From NCBI RefSeq assembly GCF_051401765.1, contig NW_027480432.1, forward strand, positions 12,542,501 to 12,606,500: DNA of 64,000 bases, in the 5' to 3' direction. The position numbers were made by a program, and so were the translations under genes. This document shows, piece by piece, positions 22,598 through 34,500 of the stretch. The notes under the pieces were generated by a model. The model worked only from the letters and a program-made list of their open reading frames with translations. It searched no databases and was not told the origin of the DNA. The stretch's first letter is position 1. Every line of letters begins with the position of its first letter. The DNA comes from Calliopsis andreniformis. Its lineage: Eukaryota > Arthropoda > Insecta > Hymenoptera > Andrenidae.

Positions 22598-25500
22598 ATG
22601 TCCAACGAAATAAAAATAGCTTTAAAAGAAGCTCGTGAATCATTTATGCAAAATGAATATGTAGACGTGATTACAAAATGCAAGGAAATATTAAAAAAAG
22701 ACAAGAAAAATTATGCTGCACTTATTTTATTAGCTGCAGCAATGAAAGAAATTGACGAATATAACTTACGGGTACCTCTAGTTCTTGAGAAAGCTATCAC
22801 AATTCAACCAAATAATCCAGTGGCTTGGCAGGGGTTAGTAGTTTATTATGAAAAATATTGCAGTGATCACTGTCATCAGAAGTTGATATTGGCCTATTGC
22901 AAATTGTTACATCTAGAGAGGTATTCAATTATTACACGTTTTTATTTTTCAATTATATGCTTTCGATTTATCATTAGTTTATACTCTTATTAATAATAAT
23001 TTACTTTCAGTGACATTTCTAAATTTTCAAATATTTTGGATAAGATATCAAACCTACTTTTACAACTTAAAGATGATATAGTGTTAACTGAAATTATAGA
23101 AGATCTAAATGAATTAAGAAAAACATTGAAAGATGAAAAACTTAAATTGGTTAATCAGACACTTGTGCTGATATTAACAGATAATCCTAATCATTTGAAT
23201 AAATATCAGGACCTTTTAAAAAGTATTCTTATATCATTTGTTAAAGATGTTGACATAGTTAATCGTCAGGATTACTACAGAAAGTATTTGAAAATATTAT
23301 ATGATAAAGATGAATTAGGGACTTTAGTGAGAGTGTGTATAAGCATGCATCAACAGTTTCCGCAAGATACTTTACCATTGGGTAAGTTTTGAAAACAATA
23401 TTTTATTATTATGTACAACATATGATACACACAGTATTTGTATACAATAAGTCACACAATTTGCTCCCACAGAATATCTTATAAAGTTTGTTTTACAAAA
23501 TATTTTATACAACGTGGACAAAAATTGGTGATACAAATGAGGTTACGGGAGATATTACAGTTAGAAATAAGACGAAACTCAAGAATGACCAAATTTCCTT
23601 GAAGGTTTCGTTTTTGAAAAAGTAGATTTGAAAATCAATTTAGTATACATGCATCTAACTTGCCTTCACTGAATGGTTATTAAGGCTTGCAAACAAACAC
23701 ATAGATGTAATAAGTGGTATTAATGAATTAAATATTTGAGTTTCGATCAAATTTAATTTATTACTTATTAGTTTAGTTTACATACATTTTAAATTAGATA
23801 CTGTTTGATATACAGTAATGTTGCGGACGGGTCATTCCACGCGAAATCGGGCACGTTTCGGAGCAAGTTCTTGTAATTTGCTCAAATTTGAATATGTTGT
23901 AGTCTTTAACGATATTTAAACGTGCCCTAAAGGATTTTTCAAAATTTTGAAAATTGTCGATTTTACAGCTGTTTGAAGTTAAGTGCTACCTTTTTTTTAA
24001 AAAATTATAGCTATTGAACTAGTAAGCGGATGGAGATGAGCTTTACGGTGCTTATAGAGAAAACATTGAAGTTTGTAAAAAAAATTATTTCATTTAAAGA
24101 AACTTGTTTTTTAATCATCTTTTTTGCAATTATTTTAAACAAATGCAGGTTTTTAAGATGATGCGCGATTTTAAAAATCTGAAAAAAAAGGAGAATATAG
24201 TTTGATCTTTCCCCTTGATGGACAAACTTTCAAAAAGATGGACATTTTAAAATTGGCCCTGTGAAAATTGCCGAAAGTTGACGCTGCTTCGAGTCGCACT
24301 GCTGTGGCGGGCGCGTCGTCGCTAGCAGCCTACTCGACTCCAGCGGGCGAACGTGCGTTATTATTTGGAATCAAGGCGACTTCACCCAACATTACTCTAC
24401 ATTATCTCCGAGTATTTGCAAGGTTTAATGCAATCAATAAATATTGGTCACTCAATCTTCGTCTTATTCTTGAAAACATAAATATAATCTCTTAAATCCT
24501 AGCTTTCATTTCGAAGATTTTGGTATTAATGCAGAATGGCACTTTTTTGCAACTTCACATGGCAAAAATGAATGTGAACTTGTCAATAAGTATCATTGAC
24601 AAAGAGTGAGTTACCAATATTTGCCGCCTTGATCGCAAATAATAACGCACGTTCGTCCGCTGGACACGAGTAGGCTGCCAGCGACGACGCGCCCGCCACA
24701 GTAGTGCGACTCGACGCAGCGTCAACTTTCAGCAATTTTCACAGGGCCAATTTTAAAATGTCCATCTTTTTGAAAGTTTGTCCATCAAGGGGAAGGATCA
24801 AACTATATTCTCCTTTTTTTTTCAGATTTTTAAAATCGCGCATCATCTTAAAAACCTGCATTTGTTTAAAATAATTGCAAAAAAGATGATTAAAAAACAA
24901 GTTTTTTTAAATGAAATAATTTTTTTTACAAACTTCAATGTTTTCTCTATAAGCACCGTAAAGCTCATCTCCATCCGCCTACTAGTTCAATAGCTATAAT
25001 TTTTTAAAAAAAAGGTAGCACTTAACTTCAAACAGCTGTAAAATCGATAATTTTCAAAATTTTGAAAAATCCTTTAGGGCACGTTTAAATATCGTTAAAG
25101 ACTACAACATATTCAAATTTGAGCAAATTACAAGAACTTGCTCCGAAACGTGCCCGATTTCGCGTGGAATGACCCGGACGAGAGCCGCTCTCGAGTCTGG
25201 TCGCGGCTCTCGTCCGCGACTGGTAGTCGATTCGGCTTCCTTTGCTCTCGGTCGCCGAGATAATTGGTACACGACCGGAGAAGCAAAAAAAAAAGGGTCT
25301 CGCTCGACCGTCGATGCTCGAGCTCGATGCCCGAAAGCAATGACGTCAGAAAAGACAAGGATAGCATTAGGGATTTAAATATGAAAAATTGAAGTTCCTT
25401 ATTTGCAAACAGATTTTCACGCAAGTAACACCAATCGATTCCTTGTGCTCTCCCGATTAAAATGATACCAAATACGACATGATTCCAATTATTTTTAACA

Positions 25501-28500
25501 AAGATACATAAAACTTGGTTTGTAGAACGAAAGGTCATGCTCGTAAACAGACCCGGGCGCGACTCTCGTCCGTGAGTGGTAGTCGATTTTAAGCACGACC
25601 AGTCCCGAGCGCTGCTCTCGTCCATGAATGGTAGTCGATTCTAAGGCACGACTAGACCCGAGCACGACTCTCGCCCGCGAGTGGTAGTCGATTCGACGAA
25701 CGCGGCTCTCGTCGTATGGCTAACTCCCTATTATGTATTCCCTCATATTTTTGTGTTCAATTATTTAATGACTGAAATTATTAAGAAAAAGAAAGCGTAA
25801 CACAAAAATTATATAAGTTCCGTTTTAAATGTTTAGAAATTTTTCTTTTTATTTTCAATATCTTCTTTCCGACATCGATTAAATATAATATACATAAATT
25901 CTGTTAGCCAAATCTTCATTTACATACTGTCATTTTTAGCTTCGTCGCAAACAAAAAGAAATCTTGGATTGTCCATTAGTAATAGCTTATGCTGTAAAAA
26001 AAATAGCATTAATTAGTTCTTATTATTACAAGTAATATAGAATATATAATGAACAGCATCAAAAAGTGCAACTTATCTTTGTTAAGAAATCATGAGATAT
26101 GAAGGGTTCTGCTGGCAGGGCTGTTTTTTTTAAGAGAGATTGAATTCAGAGTTGAACAAGATTTCCTACTGAGGAGCAATTTTCAATACACAATGCTGAT
26201 ACCTCAAAGGCAATTTTGCCCACCCCTGACTTAACTATTCGTACGCAGTAGCAAGGACGTGGACCATTCTGTAAAAAATGATACATACATACATATTAAT
26301 TAACAGTGTGAAAATTATAAAAGATTGCTGGACATTTTCAACAAGTGTTTTTTACCTTCATTTAATCACTGGGGGGTTAGGTCTGGGTTAGGTCTGGGTT
26401 ATATCCTGGGTAATAATGGATGAACTGGCATTCTGTAATAAAATTTCCGTAAATTAAGTGTAAAAATTATAAAATGTTGCTGGACATTTTTAGAACGTGT
26501 ATCTTACCTTGAAGTTTTATTGAAAACATTATTGCTTTTTGCAGTTTGAGCAAGCAAACACCTTCGAGGATTCTATAAAAAAGTTCACATTAATTAATAT
26601 TAGGAAAATTACAACAGCTTATTGCACATTTTTGAAATGTTTACTGTACCTTCTTCTATTTTTTTATAGTGTATGTTATCTTCCCTAACATCTTGGGTTT
26701 TCTGAAGCATTTTTATTATTCCTTCCCCTATTTGTTGTAATGGCTCATTGCCTTCTGCAAATAAATGTAGCGTATTTTGCATCATGTTTAGCAAATGCTG
26801 CCTTTTCTCCTTCGTCAAGACTTTTCCTCTCTGATTCTCTATATCGGCTTCTGTTTGCTCGTTTCTCTGGGTTTCCATGGGGGTGCCTGCTTGTTCTGAA
26901 CGTTCTTGCACTATTATGGGACTTTTTTCTTGTGGTTCCGGTTCGGGTTCCTCTTCGTCCGTGTCTTTTGTCTCTTGCATGCCGCTATTGCATAGTTCTT
27001 TTTCAACACTGTTTAACTCGCATAATATTTCAGACACCTCATAGACGTTAGACATTTCGCCAGTAATACTATTTATAATTTCTGTTATCTCTGATTCAAT
27101 AGTATTATTTAAATCTTCGCTATCCTGTGCCTTCTCATTGGGAAAAATTTTATTTCAGCAATTTCTTATGTCTGATGAAGTAATGGAGGTCCATGATGCG
27201 TACACTAAATCGATGCATAATTTTATGTTAAATTTAGAATAAAATTCAGAAACGCCCTTCGAATACTGTAGGATGTGGCGCAACATTTGATGACGATACT
27301 TATTCTTAAATTTTGCAATAATGCCTTGGTCCAATGGTTGCAAAATAGAAGTCGTGGTAGGCGGCAAATAAACAATTTCGAAGAAGTCCTCATTACATTG
27401 TTCTTCAATCTTGTGCCCCTGGCAATTGTCGATAAGTAATATTACTTTATCTCGGAAACCATTTTCTACCTGGAATTTTTCTACTGATGGTTTAAAATGG
27501 TTTTCAAACCAATCTCTAAAAATGTCTCTCGTGATCCATGCCTGTTTCTGATCCTTATAAATTACAGGCAACTTTCTGCAGTTTTTTAATGCACGTGGTT
27601 TTTTATACTTATGGATAAATAAAATATCCAACTTATGACTTCCGCTTGCATTGCAACACAAACTTACTGTGACACGGTCCTTTTTAGCTTTCGTCCCACC
27701 GAGCTTTGTTTCTTCTTTATGAACCAAGGTTTTTGAAGGAATAGCCTTCCACATTAAGCCACTTTCATCCATGTTGTACACACAGTCCAGGCGAAATTCT
27801 TCGTCCCTTATCCGCTTCACAAAATCGCCTATGAATTTTGTGGCACCCTGTTCATCAGCGCTGGCTTTTTCACCGTAAGCACGAAGTGAGCGAATGTTAT
27901 GGCGCTGTTTAAAGTTTCGCACCCACCCGAAACTGGCTACAAATGATGCGGGAGCACCGAAATCATCCGCTATTTCTCTAGCCTTTTCCTGCAGCAAAAG
28001 ATCCGTCAATGGATCACCCATTGTCCTCCGATGTACGAACCACTGGAATAAGCGTGATTCGATGCTATCATACGTTGGTCTCTTTATTAATTTTTTTTTT
28101 AAGGTCTGGGTGCCCTTTTCTTGCAGAGCTAATAAATGTTTGCCATTTCGACGAATCCGGCGAATAGTGGTGATAGCAACATTATAGTGTTCAGCCAGTG
28201 CACTACATGAAACACCATACTCCAATTGTTCCAATATTTTTAACTTATCTTCGAAAGACAAGAAAACCTTAGTTTTGGTTTTTTGAACTTGTGCCATTCT
28301 AATAAATGTAGTCACAAATGTACACGAACACACAATGATACGATGATATGATAATACACAACACTGTTGTTAGAAATATTAAAATCTCAAGGCAGAATGG
28401 ATTTTCAATATCCTAACTATATTTCGCAAAGGTACCGCAAATACAATTCGCGAAGGGCTTCCTGATGAACTGACTCGTTCGCAAGGTCGCACAAGAATAG

Positions 28501-31500
28501 GACGCATCCTGATTGCAGAAAACCCAGCGTTGAGCCTACGGGTCACTGTTGCCAGGTCAGGTCCTGCCGTGGGTTTTTCCGGGGGTTTTCCCTGCAAAGG
28601 GCCATGTTGTCGCTGTCACGATAGAACAGCCGGCCGTCGCTATCGCCGCGGAGCGCCAAGCAATTGCCCATGACTTGACGATTATTAAAAAAGCCGTATT
28701 TTCTTACATGGTACACTACACCGATGTATATAGACGTTCCAAAAGCTTGTAAAGAACTGGTGGAAAAGTAACTTTGACGATTTTCCGTAAACGTCGCAGG
28801 GTTCCAACCTTTATTATTTAAATACCTTTATTATAAATAATCGGAATCATGTCGTGTTTGACATAATTTTAATTGGGAGAGCACAAGGAATCGATTGGTG
28901 TTACTTGCGTGAAAATCCGTTTGCGAATAAGAAACTTCAATTTTTCCTATTTAAATCCCTAATGCTATCCTTGTTTTTTATGACATCCTTGTTCTCGGGC
29001 GTCGAGCTCGAACGCGATGGTTCCAAGAATTGGTTTCTCGGCGGCACGTATCAAACGAAGTAGTGGGGATAAACCGCGGCTCTCGTCCGTGTACACGAAA
29101 CGGCTCTCGTCCGCAACATTACTGTATTGACCATTCTTCTGTATGCAAAGTTGTATTCTGCGAATTAAATTATGGCGAACTGCTTGCAGCATATTCTGCA
29201 CTTTTATTTTGTCAAATGCCAGGATAATTCTTTGTTTTTTGTACTCAAGGCTCATTATGATTTCGGAATACACTATTTCTTTTACGTGTTCCCTTAGAAA
29301 AAATCCAGAAGCGAGATATCTGGTGACCGTGGAGGCCACGCTATTTTTCCACCACGACTGATCCAGCATTCAAAATGCTCATTTAAAAATTGACGTACAT
29401 CCCTGGTGTAGTGTGGTGGAGCTCGATCATGTTGAAAGATCATATTTCTTCTAAGGGATAATGGAATACTTTCTAGTAATGAATGTAGTTCATTGTAATT
29501 TTCAAATTCACTTTTCTTAAAAACGAAGCCTCTATCAAAATTTTGTTATTCTTGACTTTTGTCTTACTTTTAGCTGTACTATCTCCCTGACCTCATTTGT
29601 ACCACCAATTTTGGTCCATGCTGTATGGAGATCACATGGTTTTTGAAGGGAACAATAATGTTGAAACTTTTTCTTAAATAACCCAAGACATTAAGATGAT
29701 CTTGAAGTTTTTAAATGAAAAACATTCTTTTTGCAACATTAATGTTAGAATCACATAAGTTTTATGGAAATAGAGTTATTTTAAACACACCAACAAAAGC
29801 AGAATGTATTCTTATTTTCTGTATGTTGTATGTATGTTATTATTCTCTTTGTGAAGTTTTGTGAGTCTTGTTAGATAAAAGATCTTTAAATTGCATGTAT
29901 TATATTTTAATTGATACAACCAGTTAAAATTTTTGAGTTCCATTATAGTTGATTCTCATCATTTAATCATGTATTTTGTGAATTAATATAAGGAATAAAT
30001 GACATATTTTAACTTATTAGTTATGCATATTGAATAACTAATGGATATTGTAATAAGTTTAATTTCATTTGGTACATTTGATCTTTGATAATTTTGATAT
30101 GAGATATAATAATTTTTTAAACTAATTTTAAGCCAACATGTTATATGTGTAACGTGCGTAGCGCGGTCGCGTTGGTCGGCGGAATGTTTTCTGCTCAAAT
30201 GCTACGCGCGTTAACAGTACTTTCGACAATGAAGTAGAGCAGTTACTTCACCCTCGATTATAGATCAATTATTCTGGGTTCGTTTTCATCTAGGCCCCGT
30301 AGTGGATGCTTGTTCGAGGAAGGGTGGAGGCTTGTTTGAAGGTCTACTTATTATTAAATATACTGTATTGCATTTGCAATATTAAGATAGGTGAATATAT
30401 TCTGATGATAAACACATTTTAAAAGAATATTAAACAGGAAAGTCAAGTAAAACAAAAAAATAAAAGAATTACAATCATAAAAGAAATGAAAAGAATGTAG
30501 AATGAGAGACTTGCCAATCTACTGGTTACTTCTTATACAAATTTTATATGTTTCCTTGAATTACTTTATCCGATTTTCATCCGATTTCCAAAAACCTGAA
30601 GTACTATAGACTGGAATATACCTGGAAAACTGCACACAGACACAGATACACACACACGATTAAAGATATTATTACTACATTATTAAGTTGAATACTATAT
30701 TATTGGATAGTAAGAAATAATCAAGAAAAAGAAAAACTATTTGAATTCTAAAACTAATTGAAACTTTAAAACTATTTGAGATTTTACGTGCGTCTATGAG
30801 TCTATTCACTCCCGGCTCACTGCACTTTTGAGTGAATCTCTGCTCGAAACTATTGAGAGTCTAACTGATAGAAGAAAGGATAATTAGCACACGGGCCCCT
30901 CGTCGCGTACCTCACGACTTGTCAACGAAGAGTGTCGAGGCTTGGAGCCCTCGGGCGGAACCCAGGCTGGGCTAGCTACCAAAAAGCTGATGCTGCATAT
31001 TATAATCAGATGGTAAGTCGCGGTTGCTCTCACGAGGTTCGCTTAAAATCACGTGTGTATGCACGGTATATGTGTTCTTTTGACTTCTGCACTCCTCAAC
31101 CAGTAGGTTTGGTGATGCTCTCAACCATTCTAAATTTTGAGTCCACATTTTTACATACTCGCATTCATTCGTATTGCATTCACTCGCATTCATATGTATA
31201 TGTATAAAATATAAAATTAAGAGGATAATAATACAAAGGTGAACATTATAATTTTATCAATGAGGCAGTATTTTGGCAAGGATTTGAGAAATATTCGCAA
31301 AACTATTGTTCATGTGGAAATAACGGGAACGAATGCAATCAACAAGAGATTCCTCATAACACTGTGTGTTGTTGATGCGTCCGTTGTGAATGGCAATTTT
31401 ATAATTATTAACTTCATTGGAGAACCACTGGGCGTCCAGAGATTCTACGTATTAACCGGACGTTAATATCGGGTTGCTGCAATGGCAGCTCGTTGCAGGA

Positions 31501-34500
31501 TTCGAGAGACGTTTGCGACTTACTTTATGCTAACGTCAAATATCGGGTGGCGACCAACCGTCGCGACGACGATAATTCCTCGTGGGAAAGGAAAAAAGAG
31601 AAAACAAAAATTTTTTAATCGTTACGGAACATAACATATGACTGTCACTGTTTTTAGTAATAGAATAGTGTATTTCATATTATTAAAAAATAATAAGTTA
31701 ATGCAGCAAGTAGAATACAGTAGGATTCTGTTTATATGAACCTGTTGAGGGATAAATAGGTTCATAACCAAATTGTTTATATAATAATAGGAGTTTACTT
31801 AATTCACTTCACCAGTTTGTTAGAAAATTCGAAGTCAACGAATGCTCGAATAGGGCATGTGCTTTTCGTCAACGTGCTTTCTCTATCGGCGGTCAAGTGG
31901 GTACCTCTAGGGTTACCATAAACACATGAAAGAGCGATACTGACGGAGGCGTCCTCGCGGCTAAAAAGACTGTCGAAGGACCATTCTTGTAACGAGCTTT
32001 CGTCGTGACTGGTAAAACTCAAGAATAAACCGAATATAGTTTTGCTGTTAGCGTAAACGCCTGCCAAGTGATTTCTTGTGACCGCTCATCACGCCAATTC
32101 TGATTTTCCCTTACAAATCAGAAGTGGGATTTACCGGGCGTGATCATTAGCAGGATATATTGATTTTTGTTGTGGAGGATACGCTTGTGTACAGTGTACC
32201 GAGACATTAAGTGCGTGGTGCTAAGTACAAACAATCAAGTGGTATCAGCAGACAATAAATAGTATATATAGTGAATAGTTAGTGATAAGATCTAGTGCTA
32301 ATGAGTTTAGCGTGAATTAAGTGTTAAGTGTTAGTAAAGACAATTTGACGGTGGAACGCGCAACGTGCAGCCGTGATGGTGACGAAAGGGCGTCCAACAC
32401 CATGGAGTCACGTCTCGATAGGCTGGAAAATATGATGGAGGAGTTTTTACGACGATCGCGTGTGCGGTCGCGTACACTGCAACGACGACGCGATTCGAGT
32501 TCGCGTTCGCGGAGTCCAAGAAGGCGCAATTCGCATATGCGCTTGCGTAGCCCACGAGACCCGAGAACGCAGCCGCGGGTGAGTGACGAACGGGATGAAA
32601 CGGTCGATCGCGCGCAACGGGCGACGGAGAGCGTGAATGCTCGCAGCTCGATATCGCGTGCGAAATCGCCCGTTTACGTACGACTGGGGGATGAACAACT
32701 AATTCCAGTATGCGACCCCTCGAAGGAGGATATTGCCATTGAAAATTGGGTGCGGCATGTGGACTACCTGGTAGCCCGATTCGCATGGGACGATCTATAC
32801 GTGATGCGGTTGATCGCATCAAGACTGCGGGGCCATGCTCGCCAGTGGTACGATACGAGGATGCAAGTTGCAACCACGTGGGCGGAGATGAAGGTCTTCC
32901 TAGTCGCGCAGTTTCGCCGGACGATGCCGTTTTCGCGACTAACGCGAGAAGCCGACCTGTACGAGGCGAAACCGGGGCAACCGTTGGGAAACTACTGTTT
33001 CCAAAAATTAAATTTAATCAGGAGACTGAACGTTGGCCTCTCTGATGAGAAAATCATTGATATGGTGATATTTGGAATTCCGGACGAGCCACTAGCCAGG
33101 ACGATAAGATCAGCGAAGCATACCGATCCGAATGATTTATATGCATACATGTGTACCATGGGTAACATGCCAGGTAAGGAGGAGGAGAGGAAACCGGAAC
33201 CGTGGACCATGGTAATGAAGGCCGTGGAAAAACCCAAAATGAAAGGATTGCCGTGCTACAATTGTGGAAAGATTCGGCATTTGGCACGGGAATGCCGACG
33301 ACCGAAAATCGAGTGCAGCGTGTGCAAGAAACTGGGGCACCGACGGGAGAACTGTCAGCAGAAAGAGGTAAATATTATAGAGAACTCCGTTATAAATATT
33401 TACCAAATTTATATTTGTGTCAACGAACACAAAGTAAAAAGTTTAGTGGACACGGGTAGCGCGTATACCATTGTACACTCGTCCGTAATTAAGAAGCTGC
33501 GTATCGATACCAAGGAAGTAGACGATATGATGTTTAGAGGATTTGCTGGTCAATCAGTAGTGATCAGTCAAATCGCGACGATTACGGTAAAAGTCCAGAA
33601 CGTCACCGCGAACGTAGATTCGTTTATTATCCTGGACGAATACACTGCATACGACGTAATACTCGGGAGAGACTTCCTTCAACAAGATCACGTCGTCATG
33701 TTGAAACGAGGGAAACGACTTACATTTAATGATGTAAGGGATGCGAAGCGACCACAGATTACGTCAGCGATGGACATCTACGTTATCGAAGAAAATCCGA
33801 CTCCAAACGTGGGAAACATCGGGGAGAAGGCGCGTAGAGTATGCGTCGCGTTGCTCGAGGAATTTCGTGATTGCATATCGACGTCAATGCGTGATCTCGG
33901 GAAAACGAACACGATCTCAATGGAAATTAAGTGCGTTACAGACGAACCGATTGTGTACCACTCCTATCGATTTATTAGCCAACGGCATAATTCGGGAATC
34001 AGAATCCCCATACGCAAGCCCAATTACGCTTGTAAAGAAGAAAACTGGAGACGTTAGGATGTGCGTTGACTATCGCAAATTAAATGCCATTAGAGTAAAG
34101 AATAAGTCGCCGCCGCCACTCGTCGAGGACCAGATAGACCAGCTGGGAGACTATCGGTACTACACGGGTCTTGATTTAGCGTCGGGATATTACCAACTTC
34201 CGGTCGTCGAAAATTCTATGGAAAAAACGGCGTTTGTAACTCCAGATGGACACTACGAGTTTTTGAGAATGCCTTTTGGTTTGACGAACGCGCCAGTGGT
34301 CTGCTCAAAATTAATGGACGTAGTCTTGGGACCTTTGAAAAATAAAATAGCTTTCCCGTACATCGACGATGTGATTATACCGTCGAGCACCATAAAAGAA
34401 GGTATCGACCGACTTCTCCAAGTTTTGGGGGCCTTGCGGACACATGGACCCTCAAGCTCGAAAAGTGTTCTTTCTTTCAAGAAACTATCGAATACCTTGG

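Larger units (their letters stand above)
23813..29124 (-). mobile_element. 5.3-kb pogo/Tigger element
   Basis: Perfect 17-bp terminal inverted repeats (CAGTAATGTTGCGGACG at 23,813 and its complement ending at 29,124) are flanked by TA on both sides. The left end is restored in sequence only when the foldback insertion at 23,829-25,175 is skipped; it then reads on into GAGAGCCG exactly like the right end. Longer inverted arms continue inward (about 25,180-25,505 with 28,830-29,107). It encodes a CENP-B/jerky-type transposase on the minus strand. Confidence 0.85.
23510..29623 (-). mobile_element. Mariner-like (IS630/Tc1) remnant split by a Tigger element
   Basis: TA flanks (23,508-23,509; 29,624-29,625) enclose inverted ends: CAACGTGGACAAAAATTGG at the left and the complement CCAATTTTGGTCCATGCTG at the right, with similarity continuing for about 110 bp. 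Without the insertion at 23,813-29,124 the element would be about 800 bp, so much of its transposase is gone. It lies in SKIC3 intron 2. Confidence 0.7.

Noticed and set aside
24268..25625. Open frames on both strands in the foldback and Tigger left arm
   Set aside because: They mirror each other across inverted arms, contain no recognisable domain, and run through terminal repeats.
28379..28597. Basic 72-residue frame in the GC-rich patch of the Tigger element
   Set aside because: No recognisable domain and no start context; composition alone explains the open frame.
31239..31466. 75-residue frame before gypsy element 1
   Set aside because: No recognisable similarity and no repeat support.
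31988..32115. TGTAACGAG...CCCTTACA as the 5' LTR of gypsy element 1
   Set aside because: The 128-bp length is very short, no second copy was found, and no target duplication supports the left edge; left undecided.
32331..33430. Several long antisense frames opposite gypsy gag
   Set aside because: They are shadows of the real gag-protease frame, which alone carries CCHC and protease motifs.
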